Assembly (NCBI RefSeq): GCF_027460065.1
Contig: NZ_JAPYZZ010000001.1
Coordinates: forward strand, 624,864-688,863
DNA: 64,000 bases
From: Martinezella rhizogenes
Lineage (GTDB): Bacteria > Pseudomonadota > Alphaproteobacteria > Rhizobiales > Rhizobiaceae
Direction of reading: 5' to 3'
The translations under genes and the position numbers were made by a program. The stretch's first letter is position 1; each line of letters opens with the position of its first letter. A model generated the notes under the pieces. That model was not told the origin of the DNA. It saw only the letters and a list, made by a program, of their open reading frames with translations, and did no database searches. Below are positions 34,105 to 46,441 of the stretch, in pieces.

Positions 34105-34719
34105 TTAAGCTTCCAGCATCGCGCGGAACCGGCTTGCCAGCGGTGTTTCGAGATAGGCCATTCGTTCGGCCTCGTTGAGTTGCATGGGACGAAAGCGTTG
34201 TAGAATGGTGGGTATCGGCAGTTTCGTTCCCGGATAGGGTTCGAACATCACCTCCTCACCGGCCGCAAGCATTCCACCTTTCAGCACCCGGCAATAAAAA
34301 CCCGGCTGGCCCGCCCGCCTGAAACGCGGGGCAAAATCGGGATCGCCGATGCGGGCCGACAGCGTGGCGCAGGGGATGCGGGCAGCGGTCACCTCCAGCA
34401 CGATGTCGTTGGCCGTAAACCTGTCGCCCACATGCAGTTTCGCGCTGTCGACACCATCAAGCACGAGGTTCTCGCCGAAAAATCCGGGTTCGACCGTGAA
34501 GCCCAGGGCGCTGGACCAGAAGTCGAGATCGACCGAGCCCATCACGTAAATCGCCTGATCTGGCCCGCCATGGTGTTTGCGATTGCAGACGGCATCGCTG
34601 ACAATGCCTTCCGCGTCGACCATGACCGGGCCGTTCACCGCGTGTTTGAATATGCCGGTCTTCATCGCCTTTCCCGGCAGGCTTTTTGCCTCGCCCCGGC
34701 ACACCGCCCTGATTTTCAT
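34105..34719 (-). CDS. MOSC domain-containing protein
   Basis: A 204-aa protein of the MOSC superfamily (YiiM-like), which in better studied members carries molybdenum cofactor or handles N-hydroxylated substrates. Seen here: 'NRKHHGGPDQAIYVMG' and 'GFFGENLVLDGVD', with a Cys in 'AARIPCATLSARIGD' as potential Mo ligand. The ATG at 34719 follows AAGGG by six bases; an ATG seven codons earlier is also in frame. It is transcribed divergently from recR, 58 bp apart. Confidence 0.88.
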   Translation of the reverse strand: MKIRAVCRGEAKSLPGKAMKTGIFKHAVNGPVMVDAEGIVSDAVCNRKHHGGPDQAIYVMGSVDLDFWSSALGFTVEPGFFGENLVLDGVDSAKLHVGDRFTANDIVLEVTAARIPCATLSARIGDPDFAPRFRRAGQPGFYCRVLKGGMLAAGEEVMFEPYPGTKLPIPTILQRFRPMQLNEAERMAYLETPLASRFRAMLEA

Positions 34720-34777
34720 CGACTGCCCTTCAAGCTTCATGATTCCCGTTTCCCGATTTATGCAGTAGAAAGCGCTC

Positions 34778-35383
34778 ATGGCAAAACGAGTCACCGGTCC
34801 CGAAATTGAAAAACTGATCCAGCTTCTGGCAAAAGTGCCGGGGCTTGGGCCCCGCTCGGCGCGGCGGGCGGCTTTGCATCTCATCAAGAAGAAGGAACAG
34901 CTTCTCGGGCCGCTGGGCCATGCCATGGGCGAAGCCTATGACAAGGTGAAGATCTGCTCCTGCTGCGGCAATGTCGATACGATCGATCCCTGCACCGTCT
35001 GCGCCGATGACCGGCGTGACCAGTCCGTCATCATCGTGGTGGAAGACGTGTCGGATCTCTGGGCACTGGAGCGGGCGGGCGCGATGAACACCGCCTACCA
35101 CGTTCTGGGTGGCACGCTGTCGCCGCTCGACGGCGTCGGACCGGAGGACCTGAACATCAAGGGCCTGATCGACCGCGTCAGCGCTGGCGGCATTCGTGAG
35201 CTTATCATCGCCGTCAATGCGACGGTGGAAGGACAGGCGACGGCCCATTACATCACCGACCGCCTCTCCGATCTCGGCATCAAGATCACGAGGCTCGCAC
35301 ACGGCGTGCCTGTTGGCGGCGAGCTTGATTATCTCGACGAGGGCACATTGACGGCAGCGCTTCGCGCGCGCACGACGATCTGA
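34778..35383 (+). CDS. recR: Recombination mediator protein RecR
   Basis: A 201-aa RecFOR component that helps load RecA at gaps. It has the N-terminal helix-hairpin-helix ([17 protein letters not shown]), a zinc finger ([16 protein letters not shown], about 60-75), a Toprim domain with '[14 protein letters not shown]' and '[13 protein letters not shown]', and the C-terminal ring-forming part. All four cysteines are present. It lies about 730 bp after ybaB with a MOSC gene on the opposite strand in between, an interruption of the usual dnaX-ybaB-recR order. Confidence 0.96.
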   Translation: MAKRVTGPEIEKLIQLLAKVPGLGPRSARRAALHLIKKKEQLLGPLGHAMGEAYDKVKICSCCGNVDTIDPCTVCADDRRDQSVIIVVEDVSDLWALERAGAMNTAYHVLGGTLSPLDGVGPEDLNIKGLIDRVSAGGIRELIIAVNATVEGQATAHYITDRLSDLGIKITRLAHGVPVGGELDYLDEGTLTAALRARTTI

Positions 35384-35417
35384 AGCCTTCCCTCCCCACC
35401 ATCCAAGAGGAGACCGA

Positions 35418-36683
35418 ATGCGACACCGATTTGCTACCAGGGCATTGGCCGCCATTCTTTCCGTTTTTTCGGCAACGACAGTTCTTGCACAATCGGCCCC
35501 AACAGGTGCGGCTGCCGCCAAATATGACGCAGACTTCAATGCCTGGCTGAAAAAGGAAATCTGGCCGGAAGCCCGCAAAGCCGGTATTTCGCAAAAGACG
35601 CTGGAGGCCACGCTCAGCGGTCTTTCCATCAGCTGGAACCTGCCCGATCTCGTCATTCCCGGCCAGAAACCGCCGAAGGAACAGAGCCAAAGCCAGGCGG
35701 AATTCTCATCTCCGGGCGCCTATTTCTCCGAAAAGCGGTTGCAGGGGCTTGCCGGCACCGGCCGCTCGCTTGCGGCCACGCATGCGGCGACGCTGCGCAG
35801 GATCGAGGCAAAATATGGTGTGCCCGGAGATATCGTCGTTGCGATCTGGGGCCGTGAATCCGGTTTCGGCCGAGCGAAACTGCCGCATTCGGTGGTCGAT
35901 GTGCTGGCCACGAAAGCCTATATGTCGACCCGCAAGGAGATGTTCAGAACGGAGCTGATCGATGCGCTGAAGATCGTCGAGAGCGGCGATATAGCGGCTT
36001 CACGCATGATGGGCTCCTGGGCCGGCGCGCTTGGCCAGCCGCAATTCATGCCGTCAAGCTATCTGAAATACGCCGTGGATTTCGATGGCGATGGCCACCG
36101 CGATATATGGAATTCCGTGCCGGATGCATTGGCATCCATAGCGAACTATCTTTCTCAGCGCGGCTGGCAGCGCAATCGCGACTGGGGCTTCGAAGTCTCC
36201 ATCCCCGCCAATGTTTCCTGCGCGCAGGAAGGCCCTGATCTGGCCCGGCCGGTGGCCGACTGGGCAAAGATGGGCATCACCCGCATCTCTGGAAAAGCCT
36301 TTCCTGCCAATGACCTGACTACCGACGGCATGATGCTGGTGCCGGCCGGACGGCACGGACCGGAATTCGTGGTGACGCCGAATTTCTACGTCATCAAGGA
36401 ATATAATAATTCCGATCTCTACGCGCTCTTCATCGGCAATCTCGCCGACCGCATCGCCCATGGGGCGGGACCCTTCAAGGGGGAATGGGGCAATGTCGGG
36501 TCGATGTTGCGATCCGACGTGCTGGCCATGCAGAAGGCACTGGTCGCCAAGGGTTACGATGTCGGCAAGGCGGATGGGCTTGCCGGCTTCAAGACGCGCC
36601 GCTCACTCGGCGACTGGCAGTCGAAAAACGGCCTCGCGCCGACATGTTTTCCCGATGCCACGCTGAAGGCGAAGCTTAAATAA
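35418..36683 (+). CDS. Lytic murein transglycosylase (MltB-like) with peptidoglycan-binding domain
   Basis: A 421-aa secreted wall hydrolase that cleaves MurNAc-GlcNAc bonds to 1,6-anhydro products. A signal peptide with 'AILSVFSATTVLAQ' ends near residue 25. The SLT_2 domain has catalytic Glu in VAIWGRESGFGRAKLP (about 143), and 'GSWAGALGQPQFMPSSYLKYAVDFDGDG'. A C-terminal PG_binding_1 repeat (LRSDVLAMQKALVAKGYDVGKADG) anchors it to the sacculus. No lipobox is seen, so it is periplasmic rather than outer-membrane lipidated. The start follows AGGAG. Confidence 0.93.
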   Translation: MRHRFATRALAAILSVFSATTVLAQSAPTGAAAAKYDADFNAWLKKEIWPEARKAGISQKTLEATLSGLSISWNLPDLVIPGQKPPKEQSQSQAEFSSPGAYFSEKRLQGLAGTGRSLAATHAATLRRIEAKYGVPGDIVVAIWGRESGFGRAKLPHSVVDVLATKAYMSTRKEMFRTELIDALKIVESGDIAASRMMGSWAGALGQPQFMPSSYLKYAVDFDGDGHRDIWNSVPDALASIANYLSQRGWQRNRDWGFEVSIPANVSCAQEGPDLARPVADWAKMGITRISGKAFPANDLTTDGMMLVPAGRHGPEFVVTPNFYVIKEYNNSDLYALFIGNLADRIAHGAGPFKGEWGNVGSMLRSDVLAMQKALVAKGYDVGKADGLAGFKTRRSLGDWQSKNGLAPTCFPDATLKAKLK

Positions 36684-36705
36684 TCCGCCGCCAACCCATC
36701 GTCTC

Positions 36706-38334
36706 TCAATGCTGGTCGGTATGGGGCTTGTGAAAGATGTCGTCGGTCGGCGGAATGGTCTGCCGCTCGATCATCCGATGCACCCGCGGTCGCGTCTTGC
36801 CGCGGTGAAGCTCCAGCAGCCGGTCCCAGGCTTCCGCATCCGCCTGGGTGCGGCGGTGGTTGTGACGGACATATTCCACCCATGTCGGCACATGGTAACT
36901 TTCCGTCCAGATGTCGGGGTTTTCGAGATCGCGCATCAGGTTCCAGTTGCGTGCGCCATCGCGCAGACGGATTCGGCGCCGTTCCGCCATCAGCGGCAGG
37001 AATTCGCCGAGATCTTCATCATGAATTTCATAATCAATGAGAATGGCGATGGGTCCACTACGCGGCTTGACGTCCAGTCTCAGCGGCGGCTCCACAAAAC
37101 GGTTGAGCGGATCGAGATTGAGCGAGGCGAAGGCCGGCATGGCGAGCTTGAGGCCGACGACAACGCCGAGCAGCATCAGCACGCACGAACAGAGAAGTGA
37201 ATAGGAAATGCCGTAATCTTCCGCCAGCTCACCCCACAGCCAGCTGCCGACCGCAATGCCGCCGAAGGTGAGCGTCTGATAAAGCGACAGCGCCCGGCCG
37301 ACCACCCAGCGCGGGGTGGAGAGTTGAACGATGGTGTTGAAAAGCGAAAGCGCCAGCACCCAGCAGGCACCGGCGATGGTCAGCACAAACGACGTAATGA
37401 TCGCACTCGTGCTCACCGCAGTTACGCCGGAGCTGAAAGCGAAGCCTAGAAAGGCGACGCGTACGATCCATTCGCTGGACATGACTTCCCGCAGCCGGGC
37501 GCTGATGAGCGCACCGCCAATGGCGCCGACACCGAAGGCGCCGAGCATGACGCCGTAGGTGAGCGGGCCGCCCTCGACCAGATCGCGGGCGACAATGGGC
37601 ATCAGGGCGAGGATGGCGCTGGCAGAAAGGCCGAAAAGGAAGCCGCGCACCAGCACCTTGCCAATATTAGGCGACATCGCCACATAACGCATGCCGGCGG
37701 ATATGGCGGCCAGAAGCTGCTCGCGCGGCAGGGTCGAGGCATATTTGGGCGGCTGCCAGCGAAACAGCGCGTAGATCAGGGTGAAATAGCTCAGCGCATT
37801 CACGAAAAACGCAGCCGCAGCACCGGCGGCGGCAACGATGATACCGCCGATGGCCGGGCCAACGCTGCGGGTGATGTTGAAGCCTACGCTGTTCAGCGTC
37901 ACGGCGGCGGGCAAATCCTCACGCGGCACCATTTCGCCGACCGAGGCCTGCCAGGAGGGATTGTTGAGCGCCGTGCCGCAGCCTATCATGAAGGTGAAGA
38001 ACAAAAGCAGCCAGGGTGTGAGCCAGCCCGACCAGGCAAAGACGGTGAGCAGTACCGAGGCCGTCAGCATCAGCAGCTGCGCCGAAATCATGATACGGCG
38101 GCGGTCGAAACTGTCGGCCAGCGCACCTGAAATCAGCGAGAACATCATGATCGGCAAGGAGGTGGAAGCTTGCACCAGCGCGATCATGTTTTCCGAACTC
38201 GAAAGCGAGGTCATCATCCATGCGGCGCCCACCGCCTGGATCAATCCGCCGAAATTCGAGGCAAGGCTCGCGATCCAGATTCGTCTGTAAGTCAAATGCC
38301 TTAAAGGCGCGAGTGGCGATTTACGGTCAGGCAC
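36706..38334 (-). CDS. MFS transporter (EntS/MFS_3-like) with C-terminal cytoplasmic extension
   Basis: A 542-aa major facilitator with 12 predicted helices. It has 'SLASNFGGLIQAVGAAWMMTSLSSSENMIALVQ' at the N-terminus and the loop 'ADSFDRRRIM' (the family A-motif equivalent). After about residue 400 there is a soluble tail of roughly 140 residues containing 'GEFLPLMAERRRIRLRDGA' and 'YHVPTWVEYVRHNHRRTQAD'. This tail recurs in rhizobial MFS_3 proteins and resembles a small ferredoxin-like domain, but I cannot identify its role. Substrate is unknown. It is convergent with the lytic transglycosylase. Confidence 0.9.
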   Translation of the reverse strand: MPDRKSPLAPLRHLTYRRIWIASLASNFGGLIQAVGAAWMMTSLSSSENMIALVQASTSLPIMMFSLISGALADSFDRRRIMISAQLLMLTASVLLTVFAWSGWLTPWLLLFFTFMIGCGTALNNPSWQASVGEMVPREDLPAAVTLNSVGFNITRSVGPAIGGIIVAAAGAAAAFFVNALSYFTLIYALFRWQPPKYASTLPREQLLAAISAGMRYVAMSPNIGKVLVRGFLFGLSASAILALMPIVARDLVEGGPLTYGVMLGAFGVGAIGGALISARLREVMSSEWIVRVAFLGFAFSSGVTAVSTSAIITSFVLTIAGACWVLALSLFNTIVQLSTPRWVVGRALSLYQTLTFGGIAVGSWLWGELAEDYGISYSLLCSCVLMLLGVVVGLKLAMPAFASLNLDPLNRFVEPPLRLDVKPRSGPIAILIDYEIHDEDLGEFLPLMAERRRIRLRDGARNWNLMRDLENPDIWTESYHVPTWVEYVRHNHRRTQADAEAWDRLLELHRGKTRPRVHRMIERQTIPPTDDIFHKPHTDQH

Positions 38335-38471
38335 GCTCTGTCCACTTGATGCAACTGCGATTTGTCAAACGGCAACTATAGACAGTGCCGACGATCATGC
38401 CAGCCTTTCCGACACGGTAAGGGTGAAAATGTGGCGGAGGCGACACCCAAAGCGGAAGAGCCCGCTAAAAC

Positions 38472-38500
38472 CTTGCAATCCTGCCCCGATGGGTCTATAT
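38472..38500 (+). promoter_or_regulatory. Promoter of the rimP-nusA-infB operon
   Basis: CTTGCA (38472-38477), a 17-bp spacer and CTATAT (38495-38500) form an almost ideal Rhizobiaceae housekeeping promoter. It predicts a leader of about 115 nt before rimP. Confidence 0.75.
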
Positions 38501-38528
38501 GACCCCTGAAATTCTTGATCGCTTGATG

Positions 38529-38559
38529 AAGAGTGGGGCCGCAAGGCTCCGCTCTTTTT
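38529..38559 (+). terminator. Leader hairpin with U tract (attenuator) before rimP
   Basis: AAGAGTGGGGCC pairs over all 12 positions (two wobbles) with GGCTCCGCTCTT around GCAA (38529-38556), then CTTTTTC. It lies downstream of the promoter and about 65 bp before the rimP start, with no ORF ahead of it, so it should act as a leader attenuator of the nusA operon. Confidence 0.7.
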
Positions 38560-38622
38560 CGTTAGGCGAACCGGAAACCACGGGCTGAGTGCCCGGTGAA
38601 AATCTAAAGACCGGAAGGCCAG

Positions 38623-39219
38623 ATGGCAGACACCGCACAAGAACCGCGACTGATAACCGAAACGGGCATCGACCAGCGCATTGCCGAGATCATCGAGCCT
38701 GTTCTGACGGGCATGGGGTATCTCCTGGTGCGCGTGCGGCTCTCCAACCAGAACGGCATGACGCTGCAGGTGATGGCCGAGCGGGAAGACGGAACGATGA
38801 CCGTTCAGGACTGCGAAGCCATCTCGATGGCGATTTCACCGGTTCTTGATGTGGAAGATCCGGTCGAGAAAGCGTATCATCTCGAAGTTTCCTCGCCCGG
38901 CATCGACCGGCCGATGGTTCGCAAATCGGATTTCACCCGCTGGCAGGGTCATCTGGTGAAGGTCGAGACCTCCATTCTGGTCGAGAACCGCAAGCGGTTT
39001 CGCGGCAAGATCGTTGAGGTCGATGCTGATGGTTTCAAGCTGGAACGCGATCAGATTGCCTATGGCGAAGAGCCGACGGTCGTCGTTCCGTTCAATGCGC
39101 TTTCCGATGCGAAGCTCATTCTGACGGATGACCTTATTCGTGATGCATTGCGGGCAGACAAGGCGGCAAAGGCCGCCGCCGCAAATCAGAACGACGAAAA
39201 CGAAGCAGACGAAGACTAA
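38623..39219 (+). CDS. rimP: Ribosome maturation factor RimP
   Basis: A 198-aa 30S assembly factor. The N-terminal domain holds '[16 protein letters not shown]' and the conserved '[35 protein letters not shown]', followed by an SH3-like C-terminal domain ([10 protein letters not shown] to [10 protein letters not shown]). An acidic tail with DENEADED ends the protein. First gene of rimP-nusA-ylxR-infB-rbfA-truB-rpsO-pnp, the usual alphaproteobacterial order. Confidence 0.96.
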   Translation: MADTAQEPRLITETGIDQRIAEIIEPVLTGMGYLLVRVRLSNQNGMTLQVMAEREDGTMTVQDCEAISMAISPVLDVEDPVEKAYHLEVSSPGIDRPMVRKSDFTRWQGHLVKVETSILVENRKRFRGKIVEVDADGFKLERDQIAYGEEPTVVVPFNALSDAKLILTDDLIRDALRADKAAKAAAANQNDENEADED

Positions 39220-39282
39220 TTCCAACGTAAAGCCCGGAAAACGGGCGATCCCCGCAATTATGCGACTTACGGAGATAAAAAA

Positions 39283-40899
39283 ATGGCAGTGAGTGCTAAC
39301 CGGCTTGAGCTTCTGCAGATCGCCGATGCTGTGGCGCGCGAAAAGGTCATCGACCGCGAAATCGTGCTTGCCGCAATGGCCGACGCTATCCAGAAAGCCG
39401 CCCGCTCGCGCTATGGTTCGGAAACCAACATCCGCGCCGACATCAACTCCAAGACCGGCGAAATTCGCCTGCAGCGTCTTCTGGAAGTGGTCGAAGCCGC
39501 TGAGGACTATTCGACCCAGATCCCGCTGGAGCTCGCCCGCGACCGCAACCCCGACGCCAAGCTCGGCGACTTCATCGCCGATCCGCTGCCGCCAATGGAT
39601 TTCGGCCGTATCGCCGCCCAGTCCGCCAAGCAGGTGATCGTGCAGAAGGTTCGTGAAGCCGAGCGTGACCGTCAGTATGATGAATTCAAGGACCGTATCG
39701 GCGAAATCGTCAACGGCACCGTCAAGCGCGTCGAATATGGCAATGTCATTGTCGATCTCGGCCGTGGCGAAGGCATCATCCGTCGCGATGAGATGATCCC
39801 GCGCGAAAACATGCGTTATGGCGACCGCGTTCGCGCCTATGTCTACGACGTTCGCCGCGAACAGCGTGGCCCGCAGATTTTCCTGTCGCGTACCCATCCG
39901 CAGTTCATGGTGAAGCTCTTCACCATGGAAGTGCCCGAGATCTACGACGGCATCATCCAGATCAAGTCGGTTGCCCGTGACCCCGGTTCGCGCGCCAAAA
40001 TCGCCGTCATCTCGAACGATAGCTCGATCGATCCGGTCGGTGCCTGCGTCGGTATGCGCGGTTCGCGCGTTCAGGCGGTTGTCGGCGAACTCCAGGGCGA
40101 GAAGATCGACATCATTCCGTGGAGCCAGGAACCGGCTTCCTTCATCGTCAACGCCCTGCAGCCGGCGGAAGTCGCCAAGGTCGTTCTGGATGAGGAATCC
40201 GAGCGTATCGAAGTGGTTGTTCCCGACGAGCAGCTGTCGCTCGCCATCGGCCGCCGCGGTCAGAACGTGCGTCTGGCATCGCAGCTGACCGGCTGGGATA
40301 TCGACATCATGACCGAGCAGGAAGAATCCGAGCGTCGGCAGAAGGAATTCAACGAGCGCACGGCACTCTTCATGGAAGCGCTGGATGTCGACGAAATGGT
40401 CGGCCAGGTTTTGGCTTCGGAAGGCTTCGCGCAGGTTGAAGAACTGGCCTATGTCGATCTCGACGAAATTACCTCGATCGACGGCTTCGACGAAGATACT
40501 GCCGATGAAATCCAGACCCGCGCCCGCGAATATCTGGAACGCCTGGAAGCCGAAATGGACGCCAAGCGCAAGGAACTCGGCGTTACCGACGAACTGCGCC
40601 AGATCGACGGCCTGACCTCGCAGATGATGGTCGCGCTCGGTGAAGACGGCATCAAGACCATCGAGGACTTTGCCGGCTGTGCAGCGGACGATCTGGTCGG
40701 CTGGAGCGAGCGCAAGGACGGCGAGACGAAGAAGTTCGAAGGCATCTTCTCCAAGCTCGATGTTTCGCGCGTCGAAGCCGAAAACATGGTGGTACAGGCC
40801 CGTCTTCTGGCAGGCTGGATCACCGCCGAAGAGCTCGCTTCCGAACAGGAAGCCGATGCGGAAGCTGCCGAGGAGGCGGATACCGCCGAACAGGAATGA
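39283..40899 (+). CDS. nusA: Transcription termination/antitermination protein NusA
   Basis: A 538-aa RNA-polymerase-associated factor controlling pausing, termination and antitermination. Order of parts: N-terminal RNAP-binding domain (1-130); S1 domain (about 135-200, 'GTVKRVEYGNVIVDLGRGEGI'); KH1 and KH2 (about 230-350, with 'GACVGMRGSRVQAVVGELQGEKIDI' and 'LSLAIGRRGQNVRLASQLTG'); then two acidic C-terminal repeats. It starts 63 bp after rimP. The leader hairpin upstream of rimP would give a site for autoregulation (inference). Confidence 0.97.
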   Translation: MAVSANRLELLQIADAVAREKVIDREIVLAAMADAIQKAARSRYGSETNIRADINSKTGEIRLQRLLEVVEAAEDYSTQIPLELARDRNPDAKLGDFIADPLPPMDFGRIAAQSAKQVIVQKVREAERDRQYDEFKDRIGEIVNGTVKRVEYGNVIVDLGRGEGIIRRDEMIPRENMRYGDRVRAYVYDVRREQRGPQIFLSRTHPQFMVKLFTMEVPEIYDGIIQIKSVARDPGSRAKIAVISNDSSIDPVGACVGMRGSRVQAVVGELQGEKIDIIPWSQEPASFIVNALQPAEVAKVVLDEESERIEVVVPDEQLSLAIGRRGQNVRLASQLTGWDIDIMTEQEESERRQKEFNERTALFMEALDVDEMVGQVLASEGFAQVEELAYVDLDEITSIDGFDEDTADEIQTRAREYLERLEAEMDAKRKELGVTDELRQIDGLTSQMMVALGEDGIKTIEDFAGCAADDLVGWSERKDGETKKFEGIFSKLDVSRVEAENMVVQARLLAGWITAEELASEQEADAEAAEEADTAEQE

Positions 40900-41597
40900 C
40901 ATCGCAGGCGCATGAGCCGGACGATCTGCCCGAAACTGACGATGACGGGCGGATCAAGGGCGACGTCAATGGACGTATGTGCATTGTGACACGGCAGAGC
41001 GGATCGCCGGATGAGTTGATCCGCTTCGTCGCGGGCCCGGACGGCAACGTCGTTCCGGACCTGAAACGCCAATTGCCGGGGCGCGGTTGCTGGGTGACAC
41101 CCGAGCGTGCCCTGATCGAGAAGGCCATCGCGAAGAAACTCTTCGCGCGGGCTCTCAAACGCGACGTCAAGGCCGGGCCGGAGCTTCTCGCTCTTCTCGA
41201 CCGGCTGATGGCGCAGCAGCTTGCAGGAATGATGAACATGGCGCGCAAGGCGGGCCAATTCATCAGTGGCGCGACGAAGGTCGATGCCGCCGTCCGGTCC
41301 GGGAACGCGATCGCCGTGTTCCACGCGACCGATGCTGCGGCCGACGGCGTGAGAAAACTGGATCAGGCCCGCAAGGCCTGGGCGCTCGGCAGCGATGCCG
41401 GCAATGAAATTCCGTCCTTCCGGCTCTCCAGCGAAGCCGAAATGGACGAGTTGATGGGCCAGAATGCTTTTATCCATGCCTGCGCGCTTGCAGGGCAGGC
41501 GGGTGAGGGTGTAGTGAAGCGCGCAACGATGCTTGAGCAGTACCGCCTTGGCGGTCGATCTCAGGTGGAACGCGACGCTGCCCGGACAGAACAATGA
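40896..41597 (+). CDS. RNA-binding protein: YlxR (DUF448) domain fused to an L7Ae-like domain
   Basis: A 233-aa protein whose start overlaps the nusA stop (ATGA). The N-terminal YlxR domain has 'GRMCIVTRQSGSPDELIRFVAGPDG' and 'LPGRGCWVTPER'. The middle has an L7Ae/YlxQ-like region 'MNMARKAGQFISGATKVDAAVRSGNAIAVFHATDAAADG'. In many bacteria these are two separate small genes between nusA and infB; here they are one protein, as is common in alphaproteobacteria. RNA binding during ribosome function is expected, but the exact role is unknown. Confidence 0.93.
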   Translation: MTSQAHEPDDLPETDDDGRIKGDVNGRMCIVTRQSGSPDELIRFVAGPDGNVVPDLKRQLPGRGCWVTPERALIEKAIAKKLFARALKRDVKAGPELLALLDRLMAQQLAGMMNMARKAGQFISGATKVDAAVRSGNAIAVFHATDAAADGVRKLDQARKAWALGSDAGNEIPSFRLSSEAEMDELMGQNAFIHACALAGQAGEGVVKRATMLEQYRLGGRSQVERDAARTEQ

Positions 41598-41699
41598 CGC
41601 GGTTAACCGACATCAACGGTCGCCGCGTTCCGATGCAGCAATTGAACGACGAGACCTGATGGACGTCATCCGGTTCTCGTCCGAAGGAACGGGAACGGA

Positions 41700-44444
<2,745 letters not shown>

Positions 44445-44445
44445 A

Positions 44446-44490
44446 GCATTTCCAGGAAAAGTGGACCCCCGGTTTTCCGTCCGGAAATGC
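44446..44490. repeat. Dispersed palindromic repeat, copy 1 (infB-rbfA gap)
   Basis: GCATTTCC (44446-44453) and GGAAATGC (44483-44490) are the outer arms, with GGAAAA/TTTTCC nested inside. This 45-bp element is the best preserved of four related copies in the window (others at 45963, 48908 and 61725). Confidence 0.7.
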
Positions 44491-44578
44491 GATAGAACAA
44501 AGAGCGTTCTCGCCGCAAAACAGGAATTTACTGTCGGGCGCCGGCTTACCGGCGCTCGCTCCGTTTGAGGCATTACCC

Positions 44579-44995
44579 ATGGCAAAAGCTACATCATCGG
44601 CCCCTTCGCAACGCATGCTGCGCGTTGGCGAACAGGTGCGAGCCGCCCTGACCCAGATTCTCCAGCGCGGTGAAGTCCGCGACGATCTGATCGAAAGCAC
44701 CGTCATTTCCATCTCGGAAGTACGCATGTCGCCCGATCTCAAGATCGCAACTGCTTACGTGACGCCGCTTGGCGTTGCCGATCACACCAACATCATCAGC
44801 GCGCTGAACCGCCACGCCAAGTTCATGCGCGGTCGCCTCGGCCCGCAGCTTCGGCAGATGAAATACATGCCGGAACTGCGTTTCCGCGACGATACGAGTT
44901 TCGACAATTACCAGAAGATCGACGCGCTCCTGCGCTCGCCTGAAGTGCAGCGCGATCTCGGGCCTTCAAACGAAAAAGACGACGAACAGAACTGA
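44579..44995 (+). CDS. rbfA: 30S ribosome-binding factor RbfA
   Basis: A 138-aa KH-like cold-shock ribosome maturation factor. Family phrases are '[26 protein letters not shown]', '[21 protein letters not shown]' and '[20 protein letters not shown]'. The start at 44579 ([10 protein letters not shown]) is chosen because upstream in-frame codons run through a palindromic repeat. It lies 134 bp after infB, a gap filled mainly by that repeat, and 3 bp before truB. Confidence 0.95.
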   Translation: MAKATSSAPSQRMLRVGEQVRAALTQILQRGEVRDDLIESTVISISEVRMSPDLKIATAYVTPLGVADHTNIISALNRHAKFMRGRLGPQLRQMKYMPELRFRDDTSFDNYQKIDALLRSPEVQRDLGPSNEKDDEQN

Positions 44996-44998
44996 AGC

Positions 44999-45946
44999 AT
45001 GTCCAAACCACGTAAACAGCAGAACCGCAAACCCAAGGGCCGTCCGATTTCGGGCTGGCTCATCCTCGACAAGCCGCTCGATTTCGGCTCCACCGAAGCC
45101 GTTTCCAAGATCAAATGGCTATTCAACGCCCAGAAGGCGGGCCACGCCGGAACGCTCGATCCGCTGGCTTCCGGCATGCTGCCGATTGCGCTGGGCGACG
45201 CCACAAAGACCGTGCCTTACGTCATGGACGGCCGGAAAATCTACGAATTTACCGTCACCTGGGGCGAACAGCGCTCGACCGACGATCTGGAAGGCGAGGT
45301 CGTCAATTCCTCCGACCAGCGCCCGGACGAACAGGCAATCCGCGATCTTCTGCCCAATTATACCGGTGTGATCCTGCAGACACCGCCGCAATTCTCCGCC
45401 ATCAAGATTGCCGGCGAGCGCGCCTATGATCTGGCGCGCGACGGCGAGACGGTCGAAATCCCGGCACGGGAGGTGGAAATTCACCGCCTGACGCTGCTCG
45501 CCTGCCCCGATGCCGATACCGCGCATTTCGAAGTGGAATGCGGCAAGGGCACCTATGTGCGGGCGCTGGCGCGCGATATGGGCCGCGACCTCGGCTGTTT
45601 CGGTCATATTTCGCAATTGCGCCGCACCATGGTCGCCCCCTTTGGCGAAGACATGATGGTGCCGCTTGAAACATTGACGGCGCTGGAAGCCATCGAGGAC
45701 CGTGACGAGCGGCTCGAGGCACTGGATGCCTATCTGATCGACACGGCAGAGGCGCTTTCCTCGCTTCCTCATTTGATCATCAACGACGATCAGGCGCACC
45801 GGCTGAAGATGGGCAACCCCATCCTGCTGCGGGGGCGTGACGCGCCGGCCAATCATCCGGAAGCCTATGCAACCGTGCAGGGCAAGCTCGTCGCCATTGG
45901 CGAGATCGGCGAAGGAGAGTTTCGGCCAAAGCGGGTTTTTGGCTGA
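44999..45946 (+). CDS. truB: tRNA pseudouridine(55) synthase TruB
   Basis: A 315-aa enzyme making psi-55 in the T loop of tRNAs. It has '[21 protein letters not shown]', the catalytic region '[24 protein letters not shown]' with the nucleophilic Asp in TLDPLA (about residue 52), then '[22 protein letters not shown]' and '[16 protein letters not shown]'. The C-terminal PUA-like part is present. It starts 3 bp after rbfA. Confidence 0.96.
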   Translation: MSKPRKQQNRKPKGRPISGWLILDKPLDFGSTEAVSKIKWLFNAQKAGHAGTLDPLASGMLPIALGDATKTVPYVMDGRKIYEFTVTWGEQRSTDDLEGEVVNSSDQRPDEQAIRDLLPNYTGVILQTPPQFSAIKIAGERAYDLARDGETVEIPAREVEIHRLTLLACPDADTAHFEVECGKGTYVRALARDMGRDLGCFGHISQLRRTMVAPFGEDMMVPLETLTALEAIEDRDERLEALDAYLIDTAEALSSLPHLIINDDQAHRLKMGNPILLRGRDAPANHPEAYATVQGKLVAIGEIGEGEFRPKRVFG

Positions 45947-45962
45947 AACGGGCTGTCTTGAC

Positions 45963-46005
45963 GCATTTCCGGACAGAAGACCGCTTTCATTTTTCCTGGA
46001 AGTGC
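45963..46005. repeat. Dispersed palindromic repeat, copy 2 (truB-rpsO gap)
   Basis: GCATTTCCGGACAGAAGACC to TTTTCCTGGAAGTGC, about 43 bp, is the same element as copy 1 in opposite orientation with several substitutions. The rest of the 216-bp gap probably holds the rpsO promoter, which I could not place with confidence. Confidence 0.65.
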
Positions 46006-46162
46006 TCCGCGAGGTGCAGTCAATCGCCTCTTTCAATTGTACCCGGAATAGTTTATAGGCAGCGCCAGCTTGGGCTTTGCCTATGCTGCCGAATGGCCAG
46101 AGCTGGACGACATCCCGGCTCTTGGCGTCCCATTTTTTCCTTAAAATAGAAAGGATCGTCCG

Positions 46163-46432
46163 ATGTCGATTACTGTAGAGCGCAAAGCCGCCCTCATCAA
46201 GGAATATGCAACGAACGAAGGCGACACCGGTTCTCCGGAAGTTCAGGTCGCTATTCTGACCGAGCGGATCAACAACCTGACCGGTCACTTCAAGGACCAC
46301 AAGAAGGACAACCACTCCCGTCGTGGTCTTCTGACGCTGGTTTCGACCCGCCGTTCGCTTCTCGACTATCTGAAGAAGAAGGACGAAGCCCGTTACACCA
46401 AGCTGATCGGTGCTCTCGGCATTCGCCGCTAA
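46163..46432 (+). CDS. rpsO: 30S ribosomal protein S15
   Basis: An 89-aa primary 16S rRNA binding protein, beginning [31 protein letters not shown] and containing '[19 protein letters not shown]' and '[12 protein letters not shown]', all standard for S15. GAAAGGATC precedes the start. As in most bacteria it is followed by pnp, with a terminator-type hairpin between them. Confidence 0.98.
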   Translation: MSITVERKAALIKEYATNEGDTGSPEVQVAILTERINNLTGHFKDHKKDNHSRRGLLTLVSTRRSLLDYLKKKDEARYTKLIGALGIRR

Positions 46433-46441
46433 AACTTGTAT

